Both the position numbers and the translations under genes were made by a program. This document shows positions 43,949-52,345 of a DNA stretch of 64,000 nt, piece after piece (within the stretch, counting starts at the first letter, position 1; the number at the start of each line of letters is the position of its first letter). The notes below the pieces were generated by a model that saw only the letters and a list, made by a program, of their open reading frames with translations, had not been told where the DNA came from and searched no databases. Origin of the DNA: Nocardia crassostreae (GTDB taxonomy: Bacteria; Actinomycetota; Actinomycetes; Mycobacteriales; Mycobacteriaceae); contig NZ_BDCH01000017.1 in NCBI RefSeq assembly GCF_001613405.1, positions 124,001-188,000 of the forward strand. The letters run 5' to 3'.

Positions 43949-45010
43949 TCAGATGGCGAGGTCTACATCGCCGACGGCGGCATTGATGCAGAGTTGAATG
44001 GGTTGATCGGGATCGGCGTCGAGTTCGCCGGTGCGCAGATTGCGGGTGCAGCCGGATTTCTTGACCGCGGTGCAGGTGAAGCAGATGCCCATGCGGCAGC
44101 CGTAGGCCGGGCTGAGCCCCGCGGCCTCGGCCTGGTCGAGCAGGCTCGCGCCGGTGTTCTCGATGGACGTGCCGCTGCCGGAGAAGCTGACGACGCCCTC
44201 CGCGGTGGCCGGATCGGCGGGCGCGACGGTGAGCGTGAACTCCTCCGAATGCAAGCGGTCGGCCAGCTGTTCGGCCTCGTAGACCGTGCGCACCGCCTTC
44301 ATCAGGCCGGGCGGGCCGCACAGGTAGGTCTGGGCGAGGTGGAACCAGGGCGCGAGGCGCTCCAGTTCGTCGTAGCCGAAGTGCGGATCGCGCTGCAGTT
44401 CCGGATACCGGAATTCGATCTGGAAGTTGCTGTGCTGCATGGCGATCGCCTCGAGTTCGGTGCGATGGGGCACCCATTCCGGCGAACGGTTGTAATGCAG
44501 GAACAGCACCCGGCCCCGATACCGCTCGGTGGCCAGGGTGCGCAGCATGGACAGCACCGGGGTGATGCCGCTGCCGCCGCTGATGAGCACGATCCGGTCG
44601 GGGCGCTGTTCGGGCAGATGGAAGACCCCGGACGCGGGCGCCAGATCCACGACCATGCCCGGGATGACATTGGCGTGCAGGTAGTTCGAGACCAGGCCCT
44701 GCGGATGCGCCTTGATGGTGAGCTCGATGTGCCGGTCACGGCGGGACTGCGTATTCACCGGTGAGTAGCAGCGGGTATGGCGGATCCCATCGATCACCAC
44801 ACCGATCTGCACGTACTGGCCGGCCCGATGCCCGGCCCACTGCCTGGTCGGCCGCAGGGTCAGGGTGACCGATCCGACCGCGCTGCGCCGCACATGGGTG
44901 ATCTCGGCGCGCATCTGGCGCAGGGTCAGGGTCGGCCGCACCAGCTCCAGGTAGCGATCCAGCGGATGAGGGGTGGTCAGTTTCTCCACGAGGTCGATGA
45001 GTCCAACCAT
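43949..45010 (-). CDS. Ferredoxin reductase / oxidoreductase with 2Fe-2S domain (Rv3230c-like)
   Basis: A 353-residue electron-transfer protein. An FAD domain has 'HTRCYSPVNT' (the RxYS motif); an NAD(P)H domain has 'LISGGSGITPVLSMLRTL' and 'YLCGPPGLMKAV'. A C-terminal plant-type ferredoxin domain has 'CRMGICFTC' and a later Cys ('IQLCINAA') binding the 2Fe-2S centre. It passes electrons from NADPH to the DesA3-like desaturase, 28 bp downstream. AGGAGG sits 6 bases before ATG 45010, which fixes the start. The pair is likely controlled by the divergent TetR protein. Confidence 0.92.
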   Translation of the reverse strand: MVGLIDLVEKLTTPHPLDRYLELVRPTLTLRQMRAEITHVRRSAVGSVTLTLRPTRQWAGHRAGQYVQIGVVIDGIRHTRCYSPVNTQSRRDRHIELTIKAHPQGLVSNYLHANVIPGMVVDLAPASGVFHLPEQRPDRIVLISGGSGITPVLSMLRTLATERYRGRVLFLHYNRSPEWVPHRTELEAIAMQHSNFQIEFRYPELQRDPHFGYDELERLAPWFHLAQTYLCGPPGLMKAVRTVYEAEQLADRLHSEEFTLTVAPADPATAEGVVSFSGSGTSIENTGASLLDQAEAAGLSPAYGCRMGICFTCTAVKKSGCTRNLRTGELDADPDQPIQLCINAAVGDVDLAI

Positions 45011-45071
45011 GCGGGCCTCCTGTCGTGTCGGTTGGCTGTGAACCCGACACCCAAAGTTTTCGGTGCACATC

Positions 45072-45092
45072 TGTACACTGAGTTAGTGTGCC
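45072..45092. promoter_or_regulatory. Imperfect palindrome between the reductase and tetR genes
   Basis: TGTACACT-N5-AGTGTGCC, with six of eight arm positions paired, is centred in the divergent intergenic region about 60 bases upstream of the reductase start and 70 upstream of tetR. Its size fits a TetR operator. A second inverted repeat, GTGTCGG...CCGACAC (45025-45050), lies nearer the reductase gene. Confidence 0.45.
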
Positions 45093-45160
45093 CGCTGGAG
45101 GCCTTCCACTTCAACCGGCAGTTCGTGTGAGCCACGCGACATCTCTCGAATGGAACGAAT

Positions 45161-45793
45161 GTGAACGGATGTATGCTCATCGAAATGAGTGAGCAGGCGG
45201 CAACCCGAGTCGAGCGCAAGGAGCGCACCCGTGCGGCCCTGCTGGACGGCACCCTCGCGCTGGCCGCCGACCGGGGCTTCGCGGCGCTGAGCCTGCGCGA
45301 GATCGCCCGTTCCGCCGGGATCGTGCCGACCGCGTTCTACCGGCACTTCACCTCGCTCGACGAGCTCGGCACCACGCTGGTCGAGGAGGGGGTGCGTCAA
45401 CTCCGCTTGGCGCTGCGCGAAATGCGCCGGACCCCGTATGCCCGGCTGGCGGGCACCGTGCGCTTCGTGTTCGAACAGGTCGATCAGCGACGTGACCTGT
45501 GGGGCTTCCTGATTCGGGAGCGGCACGGCGGTTCGGCGCCGCTGCGCGGGGCCATCGCGGTCGAAATGCAGCTCATCGTGCGCGAACTCGTGGTCGACCT
45601 GTCCCGCATTCGGGCCCTGGACACCTGGTCGCCCGACGATCTGGAGCTGGCCGCCGATCTCATCGTCTCGACCGTCGCCGATCGCATTGCCGACTATGTC
45701 GTCGCGGATCCCCGCGAGCGCCCGCGCATCATCGACCGCGCCGTCCTCCAGGTCCGGCTCATCGCCCTCGGCATGGGCGCCTGGAAACCCTGA
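45161..45793 (+). CDS. TetR family regulator, FabR/DesT-like
   Basis: A 210-residue TetR protein (from GTG 45161; ATG 45173 or 45185 may be the true start). The helix-turn-helix is 'AALLDGTLALAADRGFAALSLREIARSAGIVPTAFYRHF', with 'PTAFYRHF' as in FabR and DesT, which sense acyl-CoA saturation. The C-terminal ligand domain includes 'VRFVFEQVDQRRDLWGFLIRER'. It is divergent from the reductase/desaturase pair and probably represses it in response to unsaturated acyl-CoA (inference from family and position). It ends three bases short of the convergent MFS remnant. Confidence 0.88.
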   Translation: MNGCMLIEMSEQAATRVERKERTRAALLDGTLALAADRGFAALSLREIARSAGIVPTAFYRHFTSLDELGTTLVEEGVRQLRLALREMRRTPYARLAGTVRFVFEQVDQRRDLWGFLIRERHGGSAPLRGAIAVEMQLIVRELVVDLSRIRALDTWSPDDLELAADLIVSTVADRIADYVVADPRERPRIIDRAVLQVRLIALGMGAWKP

Positions 45794-45796
45794 CGG

Positions 45797-46933
45797 TCAG
45801 CGCCCCTGCAAGTCGTTGGCGCGCAGTGGAATCAGCGCCGCCAGACCGATGGCGAGCACCAGCACCAGGCCGATAATGCCGAAACGGTCCTCGCCCGTGG
45901 CCCATACGAAGAGGCCGAACAGCATGGGCGCCATGAAGGACACCGCGCGACCGGTCGTGGTGTAGAGGCCGAAGAGCTGGCCCTCCCGGCCGGGCGGGGC
46001 CAGGCGGGCCAGGAACGAGCGGGCGGAAGCCTGTGCGGGGCCGACGAATACGGCCAGGATCAGGCCGAACATCCAGAACATCAGCGCACCGGAGACCACC
46101 AGCAGGGCCAGGCCGCAGGCAATGATGGCGGCGAGGGAGAAGACGATCACCGGCTTCGGGCCGATACGGTCGTCGAAGCGCCCGGCGACCAGGGCGCCCA
46201 GGGCAGCAACGACATTCGCCGCGACGCCGTACAGCAGCACATCGGAGTCGGCGATGTCGTACACGCGGACCGCCAGCACCGCGCCGAAGGTGAAGACACC
46301 GGCCAAACCGTCGCGGAAGATGGCGCTGGCAATGAGGAAGCCGACGGCGCGGCGGTCGGTGCGCCAGAGCTCGCGGATATCGCGCCACAGCACGCGATAG
46401 GAATCGCCGATGGCGTGGAACCAGGCCACCAGCCAATGCCGACGCGGCCCGGCCTCGAGGTGGACGGCGGCGCCCGGATCGGCATCGGTGGGCGGCAGTT
46501 CCGGCACCGCGAAGAACAGCGGCAGCGCGAATGCGGCGAACCACACCGCCGCCACCACCGCGACCAGGCGGATATTCAGGCCCTGATCGGTGGGCACACC
46601 CAGCAGGCCGCGGAAATCGCCTTCCCCGCTGATGAATCCGAAATAGCAGATGAGCAGCAGGAAGATGCCGCCGAAATAGCCCATGGCCCAGCCGAATCCG
46701 GAGGTCCGGCCGACGGTCTGCGGGGTGGACACCTGACGCAGCATGGCGAAATACGGCACGTTGGACAGTTCGAAGAAGGTCGCGCCGAGGGCCAGCAGCA
46801 CCAGGCCCAGCCACAGATAGTGGTAGTCGTCGCGGACGAAGAACAGCCCCGCCATGGACAACACGGTCAGCGCGGTCAAGATGCCCAGCGACAGTTTGCG
46901 GCGCGCCGTGGCATCGAACCACTGCCCGCTCAC
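45797..46933 (-). pseudogene. MFS transporter (UMF1/Atg22-like), N-terminus missing
   Basis: A 378-residue fragment of a major facilitator protein. About ten helices remain ('LGILTALTVLSMAGLFFV', 'LWLGLVLLALGATFFELSN', 'FGIIGLVLVLAIGLAALI'). 'FGWAMGYFGGIFLLLICYFGF' and the charged central loop are as in UMF1 proteins. It begins inside the loop after helix 2 ('APVSGQWFDATARRKLS', the motif-A position), so the first two helices and any start signals are absent; only a GTG at 46933 is available. The neighbouring, oppositely oriented MFS gene breaks at the same structural place a few bases away, which points to a single deletion that removed both 5' ends. Confidence 0.75.
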
Positions 46934-46941
46934 GGGCGCGG

Positions 46942-48120
46942 TTGGGTGATCGGCTGGGGCAGCGGACGATGTTCGTGGCGGGCCTGGCTATCTTCACGGT
47001 GGCGTCGCTGGCGTGCGGGCTGGCGTGGAATGCGCCTGCGCTCATTGTGTTCCGGTTCTTGCAGGGCATCGGGTCGGCGGCCATGGTGCCGCAGGTCATG
47101 ACGATCATTCAGCGGACGTTCACGGGAGCCACACGGGCGCGCGCGATTTCGGCGTATGCGGCGGTGACATCGGGGGCTATGGTCATCGGGCAGATCGCCG
47201 GTGGGCTCATCGTCAGTGCCGACCTGTTCGGAACCGGTTGGCGCGGGGTGTTTCTGGTGAATGTGCCGATCGGGTTGGCGCTGCTCGTGATGGCTCCGCG
47301 ACTGCTGCCCGTGACCGCTCGGGTGGAGCGGAAGCTGGATCTGGCCGGGCTGGCGGTGCTGACGTCGTCGGTGCTGCTGCTGGTGGTGCCGCTGGTGCTC
47401 GGGCACGAGCAGGACTGGCCGCTGTGGTCGCTGCTCGCATTGGGCGGGGCCGCAGTGGGATTCGGGGTGTTCGCGGTGGTCGAGCGGCGGGTGCATCGGC
47501 GCGGCGGGGAACCGCTGTTCTCGGATCGGGTGCTGCGCGCGCCCGGGCTGGTGCTCAGTGCCATCACGCTGTTCCTGGTGATGTGCACGGTCGGCGGATC
47601 GCTGTTCGTCATGGCCATCCACCTGCAGAGCACGCTCGGATACAGCGCGCTGCACGCCGGATTGTTGTTCCTGCCCAATGGGATCGCCTTCGCCGTCGCC
47701 AGCGTGAACTGGCAGCGGGTCCCGGCGCGCTTCCACGCGGCCGCGGTGCCCGCCGGATTGGCGCTCGCGGCCCTCTCCATGGCGAGCATGGGCCTGCTCC
47801 TGCGGGACGGGAGTGAGCCCGGCGTATCGGCCCTGGTGGTATTCGCCGTCCAGGGTGCGGGCCTGGGCCTCGGATTCGGTCCGCTCGTCGCCCGGGCCAC
47901 CAGCCGGGTCCCGGTCGCCGTCGCCGCCGACGCCAGCGGGATCCTGGTCACCGGCACCCAACTGGGCGTGGTGGTCGGGATCGCGAGTTTCGGGTCGCTG
48001 TTCCTGAGCCTGGCGGGGACCACGACCCTGTCGGCGTCACACGCCTTCGCCGTCACCGGCCTCGCGACGGGTGCGATTGCGCTGGTCGCGGCCGTTTTGG
48101 CGGTGCGGGCGGCACGCTGA
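46942..48120 (+). pseudogene. MFS transporter (DHA2, 14-helix type), N-terminus missing
   Basis: A 392-residue fragment of a DHA2 drug:proton antiporter. It starts at motif A ('LGDRLGQRTMFVAGLAIF') and continues with 'FRFLQGIGSAAMVPQVMTII', motif C 'AVTSGAMVIGQIAGGLIV' and 'WRGVFLVNVPIGLALL'. Helices 1 and 2 are lost. The only start is TTG 46942 with no ribosome-binding site, and the next bases upstream belong to the MFS remnant on the other strand. The remaining part is intact to TGA 48120. It is probably dead unless transcription enters from outside. Confidence 0.75.
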
Positions 48121-48126
48121 CCCGCT

Positions 48127-48146
48127 CTATGCACTAAGTTGCATAG
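48127..48146. promoter_or_regulatory. Perfect palindrome upstream of padR, likely PadR operator
   Basis: CTATGCA-N6-TGCATAG is a perfect 7-bp inverted repeat in an AT-rich patch 28 bases before the PadR start. PadR proteins typically bind ATG(T/C)A...TG/ACAT-type dyads in their own promoter, so autoregulation of padR and the cotranscribed reductase is likely. Confidence 0.65.
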
Positions 48147-48174
48147 TACGTCTAGTCTCAGTTACCCTGGCGGC

Positions 48175-48753
48175 ATGGCCCTCGAACATGCGCTCCTGGT
48201 ATCGCTGACCGAACGCGCCAGTTCCGGGTACGACCTGGCGCGCCGGTTCGATAAGTCCATCGGCTTCTTCTGGAACGCCACCCACCAGCAGATCTATCGC
48301 GTGCTCAAGCGCATGGAGGAGCAGGGCTGGGTGACGGCCGAGGCCGTGGCGCAGGCGGGCCGCCCCGATAAGAAGGTCTACTCCGTCAGCGAGGCCGGGC
48401 GGGACGAACTCACCCGCTGGATCGCCGAACCCATCGATATCGCGCCCATGCGCAATGAACTCGGCGTGAAACTGCGCGCCGCCTCGCTCGGCGATATGCC
48501 CGCCCTGTGCGCGGAGGTGAAGCGGCATCGCGATCAGCACGCGCACCGCCTCGACCTGTATCGCACATTCGAGAAGAAGGACTATCCGGCCCCGGATCAG
48601 CTCTCCGGCCGGAAGCTGCACCAGTACCTCGTGCTACGCGGCGGTATCCGCGTGGAGGAGGGGATTGTCGACTGGTGTGACGAAGTACTAGACGCCCTGC
48701 AGCGGGACACAGCCCAGTCCCCCGCGTCCGACCCGAAAGGCACTCAGCGATGA
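48175..48753 (+). CDS. PadR family transcriptional regulator
   Basis: A 192-residue PadR protein. The winged helix is 'ALEHALLVSLTERASSGYDLARRFDKSIGFFWNATHQQIYRVLKRMEEQGWV' in outline; the C-terminal helices ('ALCAEVKRHRDQHAHRLDLY') make the dimer. ATG 48175 was chosen over 48139, because the operator-like palindrome would otherwise lie at the coding start. Its stop overlaps the start of the next gene as ATGA, so it is cotranscribed with the dienoyl-CoA-reductase-like enzyme and probably represses it until a phenolic or enoyl substrate appears. Confidence 0.9.
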   Translation: MALEHALLVSLTERASSGYDLARRFDKSIGFFWNATHQQIYRVLKRMEEQGWVTAEAVAQAGRPDKKVYSVSEAGRDELTRWIAEPIDIAPMRNELGVKLRAASLGDMPALCAEVKRHRDQHAHRLDLYRTFEKKDYPAPDQLSGRKLHQYLVLRGGIRVEEGIVDWCDEVLDALQRDTAQSPASDPKGTQR

Positions 48754-50777
48754 GCGCGTACCCCCATCTCTTCGAACCCCTGGACCTGGGATTCACCACG
48801 CTGCGCAATCGCGTGGTCATGGGTTCCATGCACACCGGCCTCGAGGATCGGGCCTGGCACACCAATCGCCTCGCCGCCTACTTCGCCGAGCGCGCCAAAG
48901 GCGGTGTGGGCCTGATCATCACCGGCGGCTACGCCCCCAACCGCACCGGCTGGCTCATGCCCTTCGGCGCCAAGCTCACCAATAAGACCGAGGCCTACCG
49001 CCACCGCGCCATCACCAAGGCGGTGCACGCGGAGGGCGGCAAGATCGCCCTGCAGATTCTGCACGCGGGCCGCTATTCCTATATGCCCGGCAGTGTTTCG
49101 GCCTCCGCCATCAAGGCGCCCATCAACCCGCTCAAGCCCCGCGCACTGTCCTCCAAGGGCGTCGAGGAGACCATCGACGATTACGCCCGCTGCGCCTACC
49201 TGGCCAAGTTCGCGGGCTACGACGGCGTCGAGATCATGGGTGGTGAAGGCTATTTCATCAACCAGTTCCTCGCGCCGCGCACCAACAAGCGCAAGGACAA
49301 GTGGGGCGGCAACTCCGAGAACCGCCGCCGCATCGCCGGTGAGATCGTCCGCCGCGTCCGCAAGGCGGTGGGCCCCGACTTCATCATCGTGTTCCGACTA
49401 TCCATGGCCGACTTCGTGGAAGACGGGCAGACCTGGGACGAAATCGTCGATGTGGCAAAGGATGTGGAGGCTGCCGGGGCCACCATCATCAATACCGATA
49501 TCGGCTGGCACGAGGCCCGCGTCCCCACCATCGTGACCTCGGTTCCGCGTGCCGCGTTCGTGAAGTGGACCGCGAAGGTCAAAGACGTGGTGAGCATTCC
49601 GGTGTGCGCCTCCAACCGCATCAATATGCCCGAGACCGCCGAGGAGATCCTCACCCGCGGCGACTCCGACCTCATCTCCCTGGCCCGCCCGCTGCTCGCC
49701 GATCCGGAATGGGTCCGCAAGGCGCAGGAGGCCCGCAATGACGAGATCAATACCTGCATCGCCTGCAACCAGGCCTGCCTGGATCACGCCTTCCAGATGA
49801 AAACCGTGTCCTGCCTGCTGAATCCGCGCGCGGGTCACGAAACCGAACTCCAGTTGCTGCCCACCCGCCGCACCAAGAAGGTCGCCGTCGTGGGCGCGGG
49901 CCCCGCCGGTCTGTCCGCCGCGGTCAGCCTGGCTCAGCGCGGCCACGTGGTCGACCTCTTCGAATCCGATGACAAGATCGGCGGCCAGTTCGATATCGCC
50001 CGCCGCATCCCCGGCAAGGAAGAGTTCAGCGAAACCGTCCGCTATTACACGCGCCAGATCGAAATCACCGGCGTCCGACTACATCTCGGCACCCGCGCCA
50101 CCGCACAGCAACTGATCGACGGCAACTACGACGAGGTCATCCTCGCCACCGGCGTGAAACCCCGCATCCCCAATATCCCCGGCATCGACCATCCCAAGGT
50201 CCTCACCTACGCCGAGTTGGTCCGCGAGGGCAGGCCCGTGGGTAGGAAGGTCGCCGTCATCGGCGCGGGCGGCATCGGTTTCGACGTCAGCGAATTCCTC
50301 ACCGTCGAAGGCCATCCCAGCCTCAAGCTCGACGAGTGGAAGGAAGAGTGGGGCGTCTCCGACGACCCGAACGCCCGCGGCTTCCTCACCGCACCCAAAC
50401 CCTCCCCCGCCGCCCGCGAAGTCGTTCTCCTGCAACGCAAGAGCTCCTCGTTCGGCAAGGATCTGGGCAAGACCAGCGGCTGGGTCCACCGCGCCGCCGT
50501 CAAGGCCAAGGGCGTCGAGCAGATCGGCGGCGTGAACTACGAACGCATCGACGATCGGGGCCTGCACATCAGCTTCGGCGAGAAGCGCCAGCGCCCCACC
50601 GTCATCGAATGCGACAACGTCATCCTCTGTGCCGGACAGGAATCCGTCCGCGATCTGGAGGAGCCCCTGAAGGCCGCGGGCGTCAAGATCCACCTCATCG
50701 GCGGCGCCGACCTGGCCGCCGAACTGGACGCCAAACGCGCCATAAACCAGGGCACCCGTCTGGCAGCAGCCATCTGA
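48750..50777 (+). CDS. fadH: 2,4-dienoyl-CoA reductase-like NADH:flavin oxidoreductase
   Basis: A 675-residue, two-part flavoprotein of the FadH/OYE group. Residues 1-360: FMN-binding TIM barrel ('LFEPLDLGFTTLRNRVVMGSM', 'ITGGYAPNRTG', 'YDGVEIMGGEGYFINQFL'). A four-Cys cluster ('CIACNQACLDH', 'VSCLLNPRAG') binds 4Fe-4S. Residues 375-675: FAD/NAD(P) domain with 'VAVVGAGPAGLSAAVSLAQRG' and 'VAVIGAGGIGFDVSEF'. It reduces 2,4-dienoyl-CoA, needed for beta-oxidation of polyunsaturated acids, or a related enone. Coupled to padR upstream (ATGA) and to the VOC protein downstream (TGATG). Homologues are annotated fadH in mycobacteria. Confidence 0.92.
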   Translation: MSAYPHLFEPLDLGFTTLRNRVVMGSMHTGLEDRAWHTNRLAAYFAERAKGGVGLIITGGYAPNRTGWLMPFGAKLTNKTEAYRHRAITKAVHAEGGKIALQILHAGRYSYMPGSVSASAIKAPINPLKPRALSSKGVEETIDDYARCAYLAKFAGYDGVEIMGGEGYFINQFLAPRTNKRKDKWGGNSENRRRIAGEIVRRVRKAVGPDFIIVFRLSMADFVEDGQTWDEIVDVAKDVEAAGATIINTDIGWHEARVPTIVTSVPRAAFVKWTAKVKDVVSIPVCASNRINMPETAEEILTRGDSDLISLARPLLADPEWVRKAQEARNDEINTCIACNQACLDHAFQMKTVSCLLNPRAGHETELQLLPTRRTKKVAVVGAGPAGLSAAVSLAQRGHVVDLFESDDKIGGQFDIARRIPGKEEFSETVRYYTRQIEITGVRLHLGTRATAQQLIDGNYDEVILATGVKPRIPNIPGIDHPKVLTYAELVREGRPVGRKVAVIGAGGIGFDVSEFLTVEGHPSLKLDEWKEEWGVSDDPNARGFLTAPKPSPAAREVVLLQRKSSSFGKDLGKTSGWVHRAAVKAKGVEQIGGVNYERIDDRGLHISFGEKRQRPTVIECDNVILCAGQESVRDLEEPLKAAGVKIHLIGGADLAAELDAKRAINQGTRLAAAI

Positions 50778-51364
50778 TGCCCAACCTCACCCGCCTGGGC
50801 CTGCCCGGAACCGAGCAGGCCTGGGCGGCCCTGGGTTTCACCGTCACCGACGCCACGATCCGGATCGGCCAAGTGACCTGCACCCTCGGTACCCCCGCTT
50901 GGGGTTTCGACGAAGTTCACGCCGATCCGGCCACCCTCGGCGTGCCCGCCCTACCGGGCGACACCGAGGACGCCCCGCCCGCGGCGCACCCGAACGGCGT
51001 CACCCATGTCGACCACATCGTCTACTGGGCTCCCGACCTGGACGACGCCGTCACCAACCTGACTGCGGTCCTTGGCATCCCACCGCGCCGCCGCTTCTTC
51101 CCCCGCGGCCCCGAAGGCCCGGAGATGGCCTTCTACCGCGTCGGCGAGCCGTTCATCGAAGCGGTCACCTCGGGCCTGCCTCCCGCCCTGGTGGGCGTGG
51201 CCTTCATGACCTCCGACCTGGACGCCGCGGTCGAGGCGATCCGCGCGGCGGGCGGACCCGTCGGCGACCCCAAACCAGCAGTCCAAGGCGGCCGTATCGC
51301 GAGCGTCTGGCGCGGCCACGCCAACTGGGGCATCGCCTTCATGGAACCCGAACCCCGCGCCTGA
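50777..51364 (+). CDS. VOC family (glyoxalase/bleomycin-resistance fold) protein
   Basis: A 195-residue protein with one complete VOC module in the second half: 'GVTHVDHIVYWAPDLDDAVTNL' provides the first metal-ligand position and 'VGVAFMTSDLDAAVEAIRAAGG' the second strand-helix unit, with 'RGHANWGIAFMEPEP' at the end. The first ~75 residues are a degenerate half. The start overlaps the fadH stop (TGATG), so translation is coupled. It may process a product of the reductase (an isomerase or epimerase, e.g. methylmalonyl-CoA-like), but this is inference. Confidence 0.85.
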   Translation: MPNLTRLGLPGTEQAWAALGFTVTDATIRIGQVTCTLGTPAWGFDEVHADPATLGVPALPGDTEDAPPAAHPNGVTHVDHIVYWAPDLDDAVTNLTAVLGIPPRRRFFPRGPEGPEMAFYRVGEPFIEAVTSGLPPALVGVAFMTSDLDAAVEAIRAAGGPVGDPKPAVQGGRIASVWRGHANWGIAFMEPEPRA

Positions 51365-51408
51365 CCGCCACCTCCCCACCACCTCACCCTGAGATAGACT
51401 CCCTACCC

Positions 51409-52203
51409 GTGAGCTTGCCTGCACCCACCGCTGAGAACCGCGCCGTAGTCACCGGAGCCTCCTCCGGCATCGGCACCGCCCTCGCCGAAGAGCTCGCCTC
51501 GCGCGGCTACTCGCTGATCCTCGTCGCCCGCCGCGAGGACCTCATGAATCAGCTCGCGGAGAAGCTGACGAAGAAGTACGGCATCACCGCCGAGGTCCGC
51601 GCGGTCGATCTGTCGAACCGCGACCAGCGCGCCCCGCTGGCGGAGGAGCTGGCCAAGCGCGATATCGCGATTCTGTGCAATAACGCCGGTGTGGCCACCT
51701 TCGGCTCGCTCGCGAAACTGGATCTCGGCTACGAGCGCGACATCATGGAACTCAATGCGGTGGCGGTGCACGACCTCACCCTCGCCGTCCTGCCGAGCAT
51801 GATCGAACGGCGCAGCGGCGGCATCCTCATTACCGGCTCGGCCGCGGGCAATATGCCGATTCCGAACAATACGACCTATGCGGCCTCCAAGGCGTTCACC
51901 AATACCTTCGCCGAATCCCTGCGCGGGGAGATGAAGGAGCACAGCGTGCACGTCACGCTGCTGGCTCCCGGTCCGGTGCGCACCGACAATCCGGACCAGG
52001 AAGAGGTCGGGAACAAGATCCCCGAGTTCATCTGGGTCACCGCCGCACACACCGCCAAGATCACCATCGACGCGCTCGCCCGGAACAAGATGCGCGTCGT
52101 TCCCGGCCTGATCAGCAAGGGTATGAGCCTGGCCGGGCAGTTCGGCCCGCGCTCGATCACCTCGGTGGTGGCCGGTGCCGCGTACAAGAAGCTGGGCGGC
52201 TGA
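51409..52203 (+). CDS. cmrA: Mycolate reductase, short-chain dehydrogenase (Rv2509-like)
   Basis: A 264-residue SDR. The NADPH motif is 'VVTGASSGIGTALAEELASRG' in outline, 'NNAGVATFG' the second motif, and the catalytic Ser, Tyr and Lys are in 'ITGSAAGNMP' and 'NTTYAASKAF'. 'NRAVVTGASSGIG', 'LAPGPVRTDNP' and 'NKMRVVPGLISKGMSLA' are close to Rv2509 (CmrA) as I remember it; CmrA reduces the beta-keto group of the mycolic acid precursor after Pks13 condensation. Position next to the DUF853 and orn genes also agrees with M. tuberculosis. GTG start. This gene is strong evidence for a mycolic-acid producer. Confidence 0.88.
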   Translation: MSLPAPTAENRAVVTGASSGIGTALAEELASRGYSLILVARREDLMNQLAEKLTKKYGITAEVRAVDLSNRDQRAPLAEELAKRDIAILCNNAGVATFGSLAKLDLGYERDIMELNAVAVHDLTLAVLPSMIERRSGGILITGSAAGNMPIPNNTTYAASKAFTNTFAESLRGEMKEHSVHVTLLAPGPVRTDNPDQEEVGNKIPEFIWVTAAHTAKITIDALARNKMRVVPGLISKGMSLAGQFGPRSITSVVAGAAYKKLGG

Positions 52204-52345
52204 CCGCCTGCGCGGTCAACATTCCGTCAAGATCGGATACTCGCTCGTCAAGGGCGTGTAGCCAGGTGTTTCCGGACTCCCGGAACAGGCGTACTCCTGA
52301 CAGTGGCCCCGCATACCGAACGGCGGGGGCGACTCAGGAGACATC

